Positions 1 through 10,800 of a stretch of DNA of 64,000 nucleotides are shown here, piece by piece. The notes under the pieces are model-generated. The model saw only the letters and a list, made by a program, of their open reading frames with translations, did not search any database and was not told the origin of the DNA. The stretch spans positions 16,492,001 through 16,556,000 of the forward strand of contig NW_020825289.1 in assembly GCF_003286085.1 (NCBI RefSeq), in the 5' to 3' direction. The stretch is from Drosophila persimilis (Eukaryota; Arthropoda; Insecta; Diptera; Drosophilidae). Within the stretch, counting starts at the first letter, position 1. Every line of letters starts with the position of its first letter. A program made the translations under genes and the position numbers.

Positions 1-568
1 AGTGCTTGTGAACCGAAGTATGGCCATTTGTATACCCTATTTCGTTAATTGAATATTAATATAAAACTGTTAGAAACTCTTATTAGTTTCCTTTACATCC
101 TGATCCCGATACGCATTTCTGATCTATGTAAGAAAACCACTAATTGCAAAATATCGTTGGAATACCTTTTAAACAGAGACAGACAATTATGACAAACATT
201 TTCCTAGGGTAGGCAGAATGCCCACGTTGAGGGACATGCTGCTCGTTTTCTCTTACTCATACAAATTTATGTTGCCGCGACTTTTGTGCATGGAATGGGG
301 TTGTTGATACCGATTCATAACTGATTCAGAGAGAGCAAAAAGAGCCGAGAGGTGCGCGCCAAATAGAAATTGTTTGAAAGCGAATGTGCGACAAGGATTT
401 AAATGCAATCTATTGGAATAAATGATGAGGTTGAGGTGAAAAATATCGTGGCTTTGTTAAGAAAATCTACGAGAAGAACAAACAAATACGAATATTTTCC
501 GCCATTTACAACAAATCGTTGAACTGCTTAAATAGAGGGGGCTTAAGTGGGATAAGTTCGTTTTTGTC
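1..568. other. Left-edge intergenic sequence
   Basis: No open frame with coding character and no splice-bounded exon was found. The stretch is AT-rich. It may hold the far end of a gene lying to the left, but nothing in the sequence proves that. Confidence 0.4.
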
Positions 569-640
569 ATCGGTATATTTTTCGGTATATTCTTGAAAGG
601 AGACGGTATTTTTCTAAGGGGTCAGAGCGCGGTCACACTG
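569..640 (+). promoter_or_regulatory. fl(2)d core promoter (Ohler motif 6 x3 plus motif 1)
   Basis: CGGTCACACTG at 630-640 matches the Drosophila core-promoter motif 1 consensus YGGTCACACTR exactly; this is the site known to be bound by M1BP. Three 11/12 matches to motif 6 (KTYRGTATWTTT) lie upstream at 569-580, 581-592 and 602-613. Motifs 1 and 6 are known to occur together in TATA-less promoters of ubiquitously expressed fly genes. Transcription probably starts within tens of bases of 640, giving a 5' UTR of roughly 330-350 nt before the ATG at 988. No TATA box is seen. The start site itself is inferred. Confidence 0.7.
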
Positions 641-987
641 GACGCCATGTTGTTTTAAAATTTCAGCTTGACTGCGTCGTTGCGTGAAAAATTGTAAAAT
701 ATCGACGTCAAAGTGCAAATAACCACATCAAAATATAAAAAAAGTGATAATAAATGAACAATCCACCACGTAATCAATAATTCAACGTTGCAAGTACGTG
801 AAAAGTACGTGTTTTTGGCATCTGTAAGTGGGCAACGAAATTCTCTCGCTCTTGCCTCCGCGTCGCCATTGGTGTGTACGCATTGGCAGTGTGGTGCATC
901 CGTGTGTAATTTTTTCTGCCCCATATGCAAAACAACGCTGGCAAAGGACCCCCAACACGAACAGCAAGAGCCTTTTGAAACCGAGTT
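641..987 (+). other. 5' UTR of fl(2)d
   Basis: This lies between the motif 1 promoter and the chosen ATG. It contains upstream ATGs, for example at about 788 and 828. The frame opened by the first ends with a stop that overlaps the real start, so the leader may modulate translation. The 3' limit is fixed by the CDS; the 5' limit is inferred. Confidence 0.5.
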
Positions 988-3900
988 ATGAGTGTCGCTG
1001 CAATGACTATGGACGATCAGAGACCGCTGATGAACAGTTACGACAAAATGTCGACAGCCAAATACGAGCAAAACATAAACCTTATAAGCAGTGGCGCCAG
1101 CAGTGGCATCAGCGCGGGAGGTGTTGGTGGAGGGGGCGTGCCGCCCTCTGGCCCGGCATCGCCCACACCCTCCGGGTCCGAGGAGTCGCACCACCATCCG
1201 CATCATCCGCACCACTCGCACCACCACCAGCACCATACCCCCAACCAGGAGCAACAGCGCCAACAACTGCAGCAGCAAGAACAACAGCATGCCGCTGTTG
1301 CAGAGGCTGTTGCAGCCGCCGAACAGCGCCAGCGTCTGCTCGAAGGTATTATACATAACAGTAATCAAAGCTCCTATATACTCTATCTTTATATACAAAA
1401 AAAGAGCGGGAAGAACAGAAACGAAAGTGTAAAAATTGGTGTAAATTCTGTACTATAATTTCATAAATTGCCTAGTTCCCATTCTTGATTTGAACTCTCT
1501 CTCTCTCTTAATATACCCTGTAAGTATTCCCTATCGATTCACCTGCACTCTCTTTTGGTTTGTGCGCAGGAGAAAAATTGTTTATGAAAAACACTCGGAA
1601 AAGAACTCCACGTGTGTGCCACGATATGATCCTCGAAGCGAACACTCTCTGCGGAAGAACAGTTTCCAACAGCGTTTAGAAACCTTTTGTTATTTTTATT
1701 TTTAAATAAAACTTTAGAAATTGTGAAAGTGCCAGAGAAATGAACGCTAAACGAGTATATAACCCAATAATAGCTAATAAATGCATAAATCATTAAAAAA
1801 TATATTCATTGAAAATACAAAAATGTAATGAACTTCATGAATAAAATAAAGCAAAAGTGTTGTAAAGTGTTGTGCAAAAGAACAATCAAATATAAATCTG
1901 ATAAAAATGATAACAAAATGTAAACCAAAATATAATAAAACCTCGAAAATCTCTCGCGTTCTCTCGTTCGGCGTCGCTGTGTACAGTTAGTTTTTCGTTT
2001 TTGTTTCGACCACTTTTTCGTTTGCCTACGTGCCAGAGCAGAGCCGCCAACGTGTCTCTGGCCCCCCACCATCCATATATATATATATATCTCTCTCTCT
2101 CTTTTACTATCTGCCACTCTCGTCTCTCTGCCATACTCTCTCCCATTTGATTCCATTAAAACGAAAAGAAATTATAAATGAATAAAGCGCCAATGAAAGG
2201 CGAGTGTATTACATATAAAAAAAGCACAAGAGGTCGCACAAATAAATCACAATTATTTTTCTGTTCAAGTTTTGTGTTATCCCGGTATACAGTGAAAGAG
2301 AAAATATAATCCAAATATATATATAAAATCATGGCCAAAGAACTCTCAAAGTTGTATAAATAAATTAAAAAAGGCGCCAAAGAGCTGAGCCTCTGTATTG
2401 TGTGTGTTCGGTGTGCATGATTCGGTTTTGTTGCTGTTTCGATAAGATAAGCAATCACATAGTGTCATTAAATAATAGCTACAACAAATCTGCTAGCGAA
2501 ATAGAATGCTCTCATTTAAGCAGTTAATTAACTGTAATTCAGGCCGCAATCACACACAAATGCACGCATACATGTAGGCACCTCGGCGAGTTCTACAAAG
2601 CAGAATTGTTTGCATAAATAAATTAATTGTATAAATAAATACAAAAGTGTGTTTGCACAACAAGAAAAAGTCAAATACAACAAAAATACCAAAGTCAATA
2701 AACTTTTTGTATATCACAAAAGAGTGTTCGAAAATGCCGCAAAGCAAAAGCAATGCAATACTGAATGAATGAAGAGAAGAGAGTGGAAAGCTTTCCTAGA
2801 GAGCTTTCTGAGCAAAATGTGTGCGTGCATCGAGTTTTTTGCAAGTGTTTTTCAAAATCATTTTCCGTTCTGCCACAATAAAATCTGTTCAACCGTTTGT
2901 TGCTGTTCCCCACAGTGTTTGCAAAAAGAAAGAAAAGCGAAATCGAATCGAGAAATAATGCAAGTAAAAGCAAGAGCCCAAGCAAGCAAGCAATATATGA
3001 TCCGATATGATATGATATGAATAAGTGCAAGATAAAGAATGAATCGTGTTCAAGTTTCCCAAAAAACCGTGACTCGTGACAACCCCCTCCGCGCCCAACA
3101 AGAGTCTAGCGAAGGACGGCGGCGGCGGCGGCTGCGGCCTTTTCCACCAACAATGTCACGAACTTACACGAAAGATTGCAACGCATTGGTATGAACTCGC
3201 ATTAAGTTCCCTTTAATCAAACACACACACTCTGTCCCAAAAACTTGTAAAATACCATGTATAATTGTTCAAAAAGACAATGGCAATGCAATGGCATATG
3301 TGTAAAAGAATTGCATTGGCCGCCTGATCTGTGAAGCGAATGGCTTTCACGAATAGCTCCGAAAAGCTCTGGCTAACACAGACCCTAACTTTGTTTTCCG
3401 TCCTGCAGATGAGATCGAAACCCTCAAGCTGGAGCAGGTACGCATGGGGCAGATCTGTGCCGATGCCCAGCGTCGCGAGAAGATCCTTATGCGGCGGCTG
3501 GCCAACAAGGAGCAGGAGTTTCAGGACTATGTGGTAGGTTAGCCCAAACTCTGTTGTAGACACATCTAATTCTGATTCCCGTACAGAGCCAAATTGCCGA
3601 GTACAAGGCACAGCAGGCACCGACAGCCCTGGCGTTGCGCACCGCTCTTTTGGATCCGGCTGTCAATCTGCTCTTTGAGCGACTCAAAAAAGAGCTAAAG
3701 GCCACAAAGACCAAGCTGGAGGAGACCCAGAACGAGCTGTCTGCATGGAAATTTACGCCGGACTCCAACACAGGCAAGCGGCTGATGGCCAAGTGCCGCC
3801 TGCTCTACCAGGAGAACGAGGAACTGGGCAAGATGACATCGAACGGAAGGCTAGCAAAGCTAGAGACTGAACTGGCCATGCAGAAGAGCTTCAGCGAGGA

Positions 3901-4848
3901 GGTTAAGAAATCGCAATCGGGTAGGTTGAGGCGTATTTTGCTGCCTTGGCTTCGACTGACATCTCTTTCTTTTTCTTCTCAGAGCTGGATGACTTTCTGC
4001 AAGAGCTCGACGAGGATGTGGAGGGCATGCAGAGCACCATATTGTTTCTGCAGCAGGAACTGAAGACCACACGCGATCGCATACAAACGCTGGAGAAAGA
4101 CAATGCTCAGCTGAAGCAGGCTCACACGAAGGACGATACCGTCGCGATGGCACCACCCACCACCAACGGCACCAACAAGATGTCGCCGCCACAGACGCCG
4201 ACTCCCTCGACGATAGGAAAACTAGAGCCGATCGACGAGAACGTCGCACTAGAGAGCAAAGCCGCACATCCCGACTATTTGAACGGAGATACCAGGAGCG
4301 TTAATAACAACGAACAAATTTTGCCCAGCTCTGTTCCCGGAGAGCATATTCTGCCCGATGATGTGAACAACAGCAATAGCAACGGTAATGGGAATGGAAA
4401 TTCCGCGCGATTGGCACGCAAGAGGAACTACGAAGAGGAGACGACCACGAACATGGTCACACCGACCCCGACCCCTGTGAGCTACAGTGTGGAGGAAATG
4501 ACCACGGTGAGGGAAGTAAGTACACCCAGAATACTGCCGCCCAAGAAGTCCAAGCTGCGAGGCATGCCGACGCGACGAAGCTCCCAGTTGGAGGAAGAAC
4601 TACATGCAGCAGCGACGGTAGCAGCTACGGTGGCAACGCCACTGATCCTCGATAATTCTGCTACTGGAATGGTCAGCGAAGAGGCGACGGCTGTTGCACA
4701 GCCAACATTAGCGAGCGTGGAATCTGGAGCAGTATGCCCCGAGTCTACTGAAGCGGGAGTAGTGGCGGGGCCTGCCCGCATCTCGACGCGACGTCGCTCC
4801 GTGCGTATGCAGCAGAACGGTGCCGGACCCTTGGACTACTCGACCTAA
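988..4848 (+). CDS. fl(2)d: Fl(2)d, WTAP-family subunit of the m6A writer complex (4 coding exons)
   Basis: Coding exons: 988-1345, 3409-3533, 3587-3920, 3983-4848 (stop TAA), joining to 560 aa. Phases agree at every junction and all introns are GT..AG. The family is known as a nuclear scaffold of the METTL3/METTL14 m6A complex, needed in flies for Sex-lethal-dependent splicing. Seen in the protein: a Gly/Ser stretch, a His-rich tract at about 68-83 and a Gln-rich tract at about 87-101; then the conserved WTAP core (about 120-350), a long coiled coil with the signature NELSAWKFTPDS near 210-221 and EGMQSTILFLQQ at the start of exon 4; then a low-complexity Thr/Pro/Ala tail with basic patches (LARKRN, PPKKSKLRG, RRRS) that could be nuclear signals. 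The WTAP coiled coil is conserved to human. Reading through the exon-1 donor would stop at 1458. The identity is very secure; transcription converges on stj. Confidence 0.95.
1346..3408 (+). other. fl(2)d intron 1, with a candidate alternative 5' exon
   Basis: A 2.06-kb AT-rich intron between the His/Gln-rich exon and the coiled-coil exons. It holds short microsatellites (a CT tract near 1497-1508 and TA/CT tracts near 2077-2102). Near its end, a GC-rich patch around 3110-3188 ends in a usable donor (CATTG|GTATGA). From 3110 to 3188 it reads open in the frame that continues into exon 2, but it has no in-frame ATG and cannot be spliced in frame after exon 1. It therefore looks like an alternative noncoding first exon, not an internal coding exon. 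Confidence 0.55.
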
Positions 4849-5340
4849 GCGGAATAGGGTCTTTTTCAAAAGGGTCGCGCGCACTTTATGATTTTTTTTG
4901 TCATATTAATCGTTAAATCCTGACGTTTATTTTCGTGAATTGAGATTTCCAAACTGAGAGAGACTTCTTAAGAGTAATATGCTATTATAATTTACTGTAA
5001 TCGACTAATTTTTTTTTACACATTTGTCTTGTAAAATACATTTAGCATTGCGTTTGCACACACCATATAGGCATAATTGCACAGAAGTCCCTGATACACA
5101 TATGATCTACTGCTATTTAACATATGTATTTAAATATAGAGAGTAGAGTGTATCCCACATACTATACATATGAACGAGCTAAAGGTTGAATCGACAAACG
5201 ATCACATATTGAACCAGCTGAATGAAATCTTGCACATAACGAGACACGTCATCTAGATAAATTAGATTTTAATTACTAGCGTAAGGTCATTTTTTGTAAT
5301 ACCATGAAAGTTCTGTAAAATAATATAAAACTTGTGTTAA

Positions 5341-5346
5341 AATAAA
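5341..5346 (+). terminator. Poly(A) signal of fl(2)d
   Basis: AATAAA lies about 490 nt after the fl(2)d stop codon and is the first canonical signal on the + strand there. The 3' UTR would be 4849 to about 5365, and contains several TATGTA/CATATG motifs but no open frame of note. Confidence 0.6.
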
Positions 5347-5365
5347 TTGTTAAGCATAACGAAAA

Positions 5366-7857
5366 TTTCAATCCCAACTGTCCTTTTCGAATCGATCTCC
5401 TATCGGTCTGCATCACTTCCAAAAAAAATTTGTGTGTACATCTACATATCTTCCCTCTACCCCCCATTTTTTGTATTTTTTCTCTTAATATATATATTTT
5501 ATTCTATAAAACTTAAAGCGACCAAATTTTGTATCCAGTCCTTTGGACTTCACACTGTTACAAGTATCTCCAGATATCGGAACGCCTCTTTGCGCCGTCA
5601 CAAGGAGCATCTAGAGTCAAAGAATTATTCTACCATCTTACCAGATTGCTGAATCTGGATGATATGATATGACATTATAACCACAATAACCTCCCACTCT
5701 CTTCCTCGTCCAGGGTGCGCTGCCTTACCTCCAACCACCATTCCTTCACCCTTACCAATACTTTTGAATGTGGCATTCATTCTGGAGCTTCTGCTGGCAA
5801 AGGGAATAGTAGAGTCTGACCGTAGAAACGAGACGCATAGGGGAATAATTGTGAAATTATTTCGTTTTTATTATCATTTTCTTCTTTTAGCACAGTAGAC
5901 AAATGTTTTTTGGTTTTTCTTTTTATTATTATTTGTAGTTTATTTAATGTAATACAATTGTGGCTGTCATTAGCGAGAGTTGTGTGTGTCTCTGTTTGTG
6001 TATGTGTCTGTGTGTATGTGAAAAGTTGTATTAATTAATATTGGAAATTTGAGATTGGGGAATGGATCTATCCTAGTGTAGTATTCGAGATTCGAGACAA
6101 TGTGTAAAAGGAGTTTCTTCGAGAAGTATTTCTCAGCATCTCGCACTCTTCCTATCTCGGTCTCTCATTGTTTTGCTGGGATTCTAACGGAATTTACATA
6201 TGTTTTTGGTGTGTAACAACCTGTGAGAGGCGAGGATGATCGTATGGGAAACTTCGTGGGAATATTTGATAGAATGATTGAATGACGATCATTTCGATTA
6301 GTAAATAGTTAATAACAAATTCTAGGCAGTTCAAATGGCACAAGTCGATTACACTACCAATGGGGGAACAAGTGGGTGGCTAAAGCTTAGTAAGTTCCAA
6401 TCCGATCTGAGGTGAGATCCCGCTCTGTCGAGGGTTTTGTTTGTGTATTTGTTTTCGCCTAGCCGCTAGTAAGATAAGATTCTTAAGAGCGCAAGTTCTT
6501 GGTAAATTTCAACTAGTCAATGTTCAAAATTAATATTCGTACGAGTATATCATACTTTAGTTACTAGATGCTGTTTTGCTAACACCAATCAGCGCTGTCC
6601 GCGGCTCAGTTCTGTGGCTCAAGTATCAAGTAGTAGTAATAAAAAGTTGATTTATCCTTCCGTCTTCCATATATGTAGGTACTTGTGGGTTATGCTACGT
6701 ATCATCATCGTCGTCATTAATTCGTATTTCGCATTAACTATATATATAAAAACATTGCATTTATGTAGGTCAGTTTCGGCTTAGATCATCATTAACGAAT
6801 CTGTTGTTACAAAAGTATGTATGTAATTCTTCAAGGCAGAAATTTCGGTCAGTTTCTCCCCCCAAATGCGGGCTAAGCTAAGCAAATATACAAAAGCTAC
6901 TTAGATGTAGTATGTATGTATTGTTTGTTTGTTTGTTTGTTTGGATGTATGTATAGTATGTATTATATATAGGTAGTATATCGTATAAGTGTGTGGGTGT
7001 GTACATACATTATATATATATGTCTATATAATTTTAATGGTTCCATTATTCGCTTTATCGATAGTGTTCTTGATCCGCTCATTAAACATAAATCTTTGTA
7101 GCTAAGTGTTACTTACAAATGTGGCCGTCTTAAATTAAGATTTAACAACAAACATTCACTTTCACTTTCATTCGAACACAACACTCATTGAAAACACTCA
7201 CTCGCTCCTCACTCACTCAATCACTCACATAACCATGGGCAGTAGTCGGCATTGGTACAGTGCGTGCCATGAGTTCTATTGCGTTCTATTACTTGAATCG
7301 CGCCCTCGACGGCGCTTGGCGTTCAGCGTATAATACATATGTATGTACATACATACATATGTGGTATTTGCAAGTCGTTTAAGGCCGTTGTTGGATTTGT
7401 GTAGTCTCATATACTCTACGTAATACTCGTAAGTGTACATTTTCTAATTAAGTTTGTCTATTGGAAGGTCCACAATATATACTATATATGCAAGCTTAAG
7501 CCTGGCGCTCCGCCCAGTCACCCGTCCACCTCTCACAGTCGGCACGCACTTTCCCGGTATTCAATTTGGTTTCCTTCTCCACCTCCACCTCCACCTCGTC
7601 CTCCTCCCCGCCTCTCAACCACCGAAAACAGATACATATTTAGCTACTTAAGAACTAATTTGGAAAATTTTCTCTAGGTGACCAAAAATATTTTTAAGTA
7701 TTATTTAACTGCGCTCAAGCATTGAGAGTAAAAAAATTCCTTTGTTCTGGGGATTGCTGTTGGGTCGTGGGGCGGGAGAGGGGCTGGGGGTCCTATACTC
7801 GTACAATATGATACAAAAACGTATTGCCTAGATTTAAGCTAATCTGATCGATTGCCG
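5366..7857 (-). other. Gap between convergent genes and long stj 3' UTR
   Basis: No coding region is seen. On the minus strand the stj stop is at 7858, and AATAAA signals occur at 5939-5944, 5922-5927 and 5867-5872 (read on the minus strand), so the 3' UTR may reach about 2 kb, which is common for neuronal fly genes. The stretch holds a TTTG/GTTT run near 6920-6943, TATG/CATA-rich segments, an inverted repeat at 7333-7362, and a TATCGATA (DRE-type) site at 7056-7063. Confidence 0.5.
5867..5944 (-). terminator. Cluster of candidate poly(A) signals for stj
   Basis: Three TTTATT words on the + strand (AATAAA on the minus strand) lie at 5867-5872, 5922-5927 and 5939-5944. They are the nearest canonical signals I noticed downstream of the stj stop at 7858. 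Nearer variant signals cannot be excluded. Confidence 0.4.
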
Positions 7858-10800
7858 TTACAGCCAGCGACTCAGGATATGGCAGAACAGTAAGAGGGCG
7901 AGGTTCGCATAGAGGGAGCAGGCCTTGCCGCATAGCTTGATGTTGCTCTCCTGGAAAATGGAGCGAGCTATTAGATATCCATTATATACAATCCCATAGT
8001 CCACTCACATTCGCATGCCGACTGATGCAGCTCTGGGGCCGCACGCGGTTGAACTCGCGGGCGTGCTTGTAGCAGGCCAGCGAATCGTTCACCGACAGAT
8101 GATAGTCGATGGTCTGCGGATTGACCGTCAGCACGAGGGCAGCGTCCCGCGGACAGAGCTGGTCGACGACCAGTAGTATGAGGTTGCTGAACGGTATGGG
8201 CAGGACGACAAATGGCCGCTCGCATGCGTGCGCTGTCATATTGTAGACAACGTTGTCCTTCTCGTTGTAGAGCGTGTAGAGCTCTCGCTGCATGTCGCAG
8301 GACTTGAGGCGTGTCCGGTGCAGCGTCAGATAACGGAGCCAATGCTCCTCGGTTTCCGACTTCTTGCCATGACCATTGTGGTGGTGCTCTGGCTCCGGCT
8401 CAGTGCCGTTCATGTCGCTGTACATTTCAGCGTAGTGGGCGGACACCCCGGGCGCCAGTTGCATCAGTTGCACAATATACCACAGCGCCGTATGCAGCAG
8501 CCATTTGCTCAGTCGAAGAACATGATAAAGTGGCTGAAAGGGGCAGAAAGTGGTCAATATCGAGTGATACATATATGTATGGATTGTGCATGGGAATCCC
8601 AGTGGATTCGCGCCTACCGATAGCAGCATGCTGGATGCATTGTTGTCGCCCCTGGACTCGAAGCACACTGCCTGGTAGTCATAGACGAAGACCCGCTTGT
8701 AGACGTTCTCCTCCAGCAGACGCTTCATAATCGCCCCATTGACCTCGCCGAAGAATCTGCCCGTTTCGTGCACTCTCGTCGAGATGATCACATAGCCATT
8801 GTTGTCCAGTATATAGCAGTCTTTGTCATCCACGGCACAGGCCTGTAAAGAGAAAGAAATCAAGGGCAGATAGATATGGAAAGATCGTAAATGTACACTC
8901 ACGTTGCCGGTGATATTGTGGAAGAGCTTATAGAGCGCCGAGTGCTGAAACTGGAAGCCCACAACGGCCGCCGGTGCGGATTTGCCGCCCTCATTATGGA
9001 AGATGGCATGACTGGCAGTTACAAGGATCTCAGAGTTGCTTTCTAAATGACAAAGAGACGATTATGTGGAGTCCAAAATATAGCTCTTACCCCCAACATA
9101 CCGCCCGCATCGAAGGGCACGGAGTAGACAAAGCTTTCCGCCCGTACAAAATGTTGTTCCACGGCGCGCTTGTACCAGATCTCATCGATGGCGCGTTTGT
9201 TTTTCTGGCTGAAGGTCTCACTGCAAAAAAGAAGTCCTTACATATGCATATCTGTAGTTAGAGTGGTAGTAATCTTACCCGACACTTGGCTCCTCGGCCA
9301 AGTTGAACTCGTGCCAGCGTGTGAGGCCGCTGTGGGTGGCCAGGAAGGCGACGGTGACGCCAAAACGCTGCTTGAATTCGTTTCTAAGCCAACAGATAGA
9401 AGGGCTACATTAGAGACTTGTTCGAGGTTGGGTAGATATGTATTTTATGACTAATTATAAGGAAGTACTGAAGTATACTGTAGTATTCGTTTACCTTGGC
9501 AGCAAACCCATTAGAACGGCTATTGGGCTTGATGCGCTTGTGCTAGATTTGTGAATGTTTTTGGTATTCATTATGAAGAGGCATTATGTTTTTGTGGCAT
9601 ATCAAGTTCAGGAGATACGTATATTCAATATTCAATAATCAATAGATATATTTCAATATTGTGGGTGCGAAAAAATTCATTATGAGAGAGACATCAAATA
9701 TCAAAAAACAGCGACAAAGACGACGGAAAGAATTCGTACAATAAAGTGCAAATAAATGTGAGAAAAAGAAAGGGCGTACACAGAAATAAAACATAAAAAT
9801 ATGGTTAATACGAGTATGAGCTGTGCTGCCTTCGATCTGTAGGGATCTGTACGGGGCGGGGCGTTGACTGTACTTGAGGTGTCAAGCCTAGGCACTATTT
9901 CATACCCTTCTCCGCTACGCAGCCCAGTCCCCCCCCCCCACTTACCTCTTGTCCTCCTTGGAGTTGAAGCTGGAATTCTTAGAGAACCACTCGGTGACGC
10001 CGGCATCGAAGACCAGGGCCTGCATCAGCTGCCTATCGCCTGCAACACAAAACCACACGAGAGTCAAAAGGAGCCACCAAAACAAAAAACACTTGTACAT
10101 ATGAGTAATCTGGAGAATAATTGGGTTGCCAGTGTTGCCCCTCTATTCTCCAGTTACACGTATTTTTAGCGGATTGGCTTGGTGTTGGAACAGATCTGTG
10201 ACATAAACGGGAGCTGTATTATCAGAATCCTCTGTGACATGCAACGATTGTAAGGTGCAAATTCCTCAGCTAACTACAGTGGGCTACAAAACCATAAGAC
10301 ACTATCAGAATTTAAAATTTATTTTCAAGATTTTCACAGATTTAAGAATATATATTCGCAAGGAGAATGGAAATTGTAAAAGTGTTTTCCCTTGATCTAA
10401 ATATATTTCTTTTTTCATATTTAGATTAAATATATTTCCTACAAAAATGTATATATGCTATTTATTGTAAGGCGGTTTTTATTTAGATCGACTTTTTAAT
10501 ATTTATTAGATGTATTTAAAAACCGAATATTTACTCTGAATATGGTTTTTCTGAGTGTAGCCTTCCCAGGGCGGGGTTTCTATTGAGCTTAGTGTCTTAA
10601 AGCATTGAAACGCACTATACATAAACATATTTGGAAAATAGTTAACACGAAATGGGTACAGAAAATGCATTGGTAAGAGTATTGCAAATAAATGTCATCG
10701 GTTCACAGCCAAGTACAGTACGGACCATAAACATCTACGGGGCATATCCACAGGAAGTGGATGAGGTGCAGGTGAGAGAGAGAGAGAAATGAGTTCGGTG

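Noticed and set aside
655..1398. 247-codon minus-strand frame opposite fl(2)d exon 1
   Set aside because: Antisense shadow of the His/Gln-rich exon.
3153..3188. ATG opening 12 codons before the 3188 donor
   Set aside because: Spliced to exon 2 it enters the wrong frame, so it cannot start Fl(2)d; at best it is an upstream ORF.
10703..10790. Minus-strand reading HFLWICPVDVYGPYCTWL in stj intron 14
   Set aside because: Ends in a stop with no donor in phase; probably chance.
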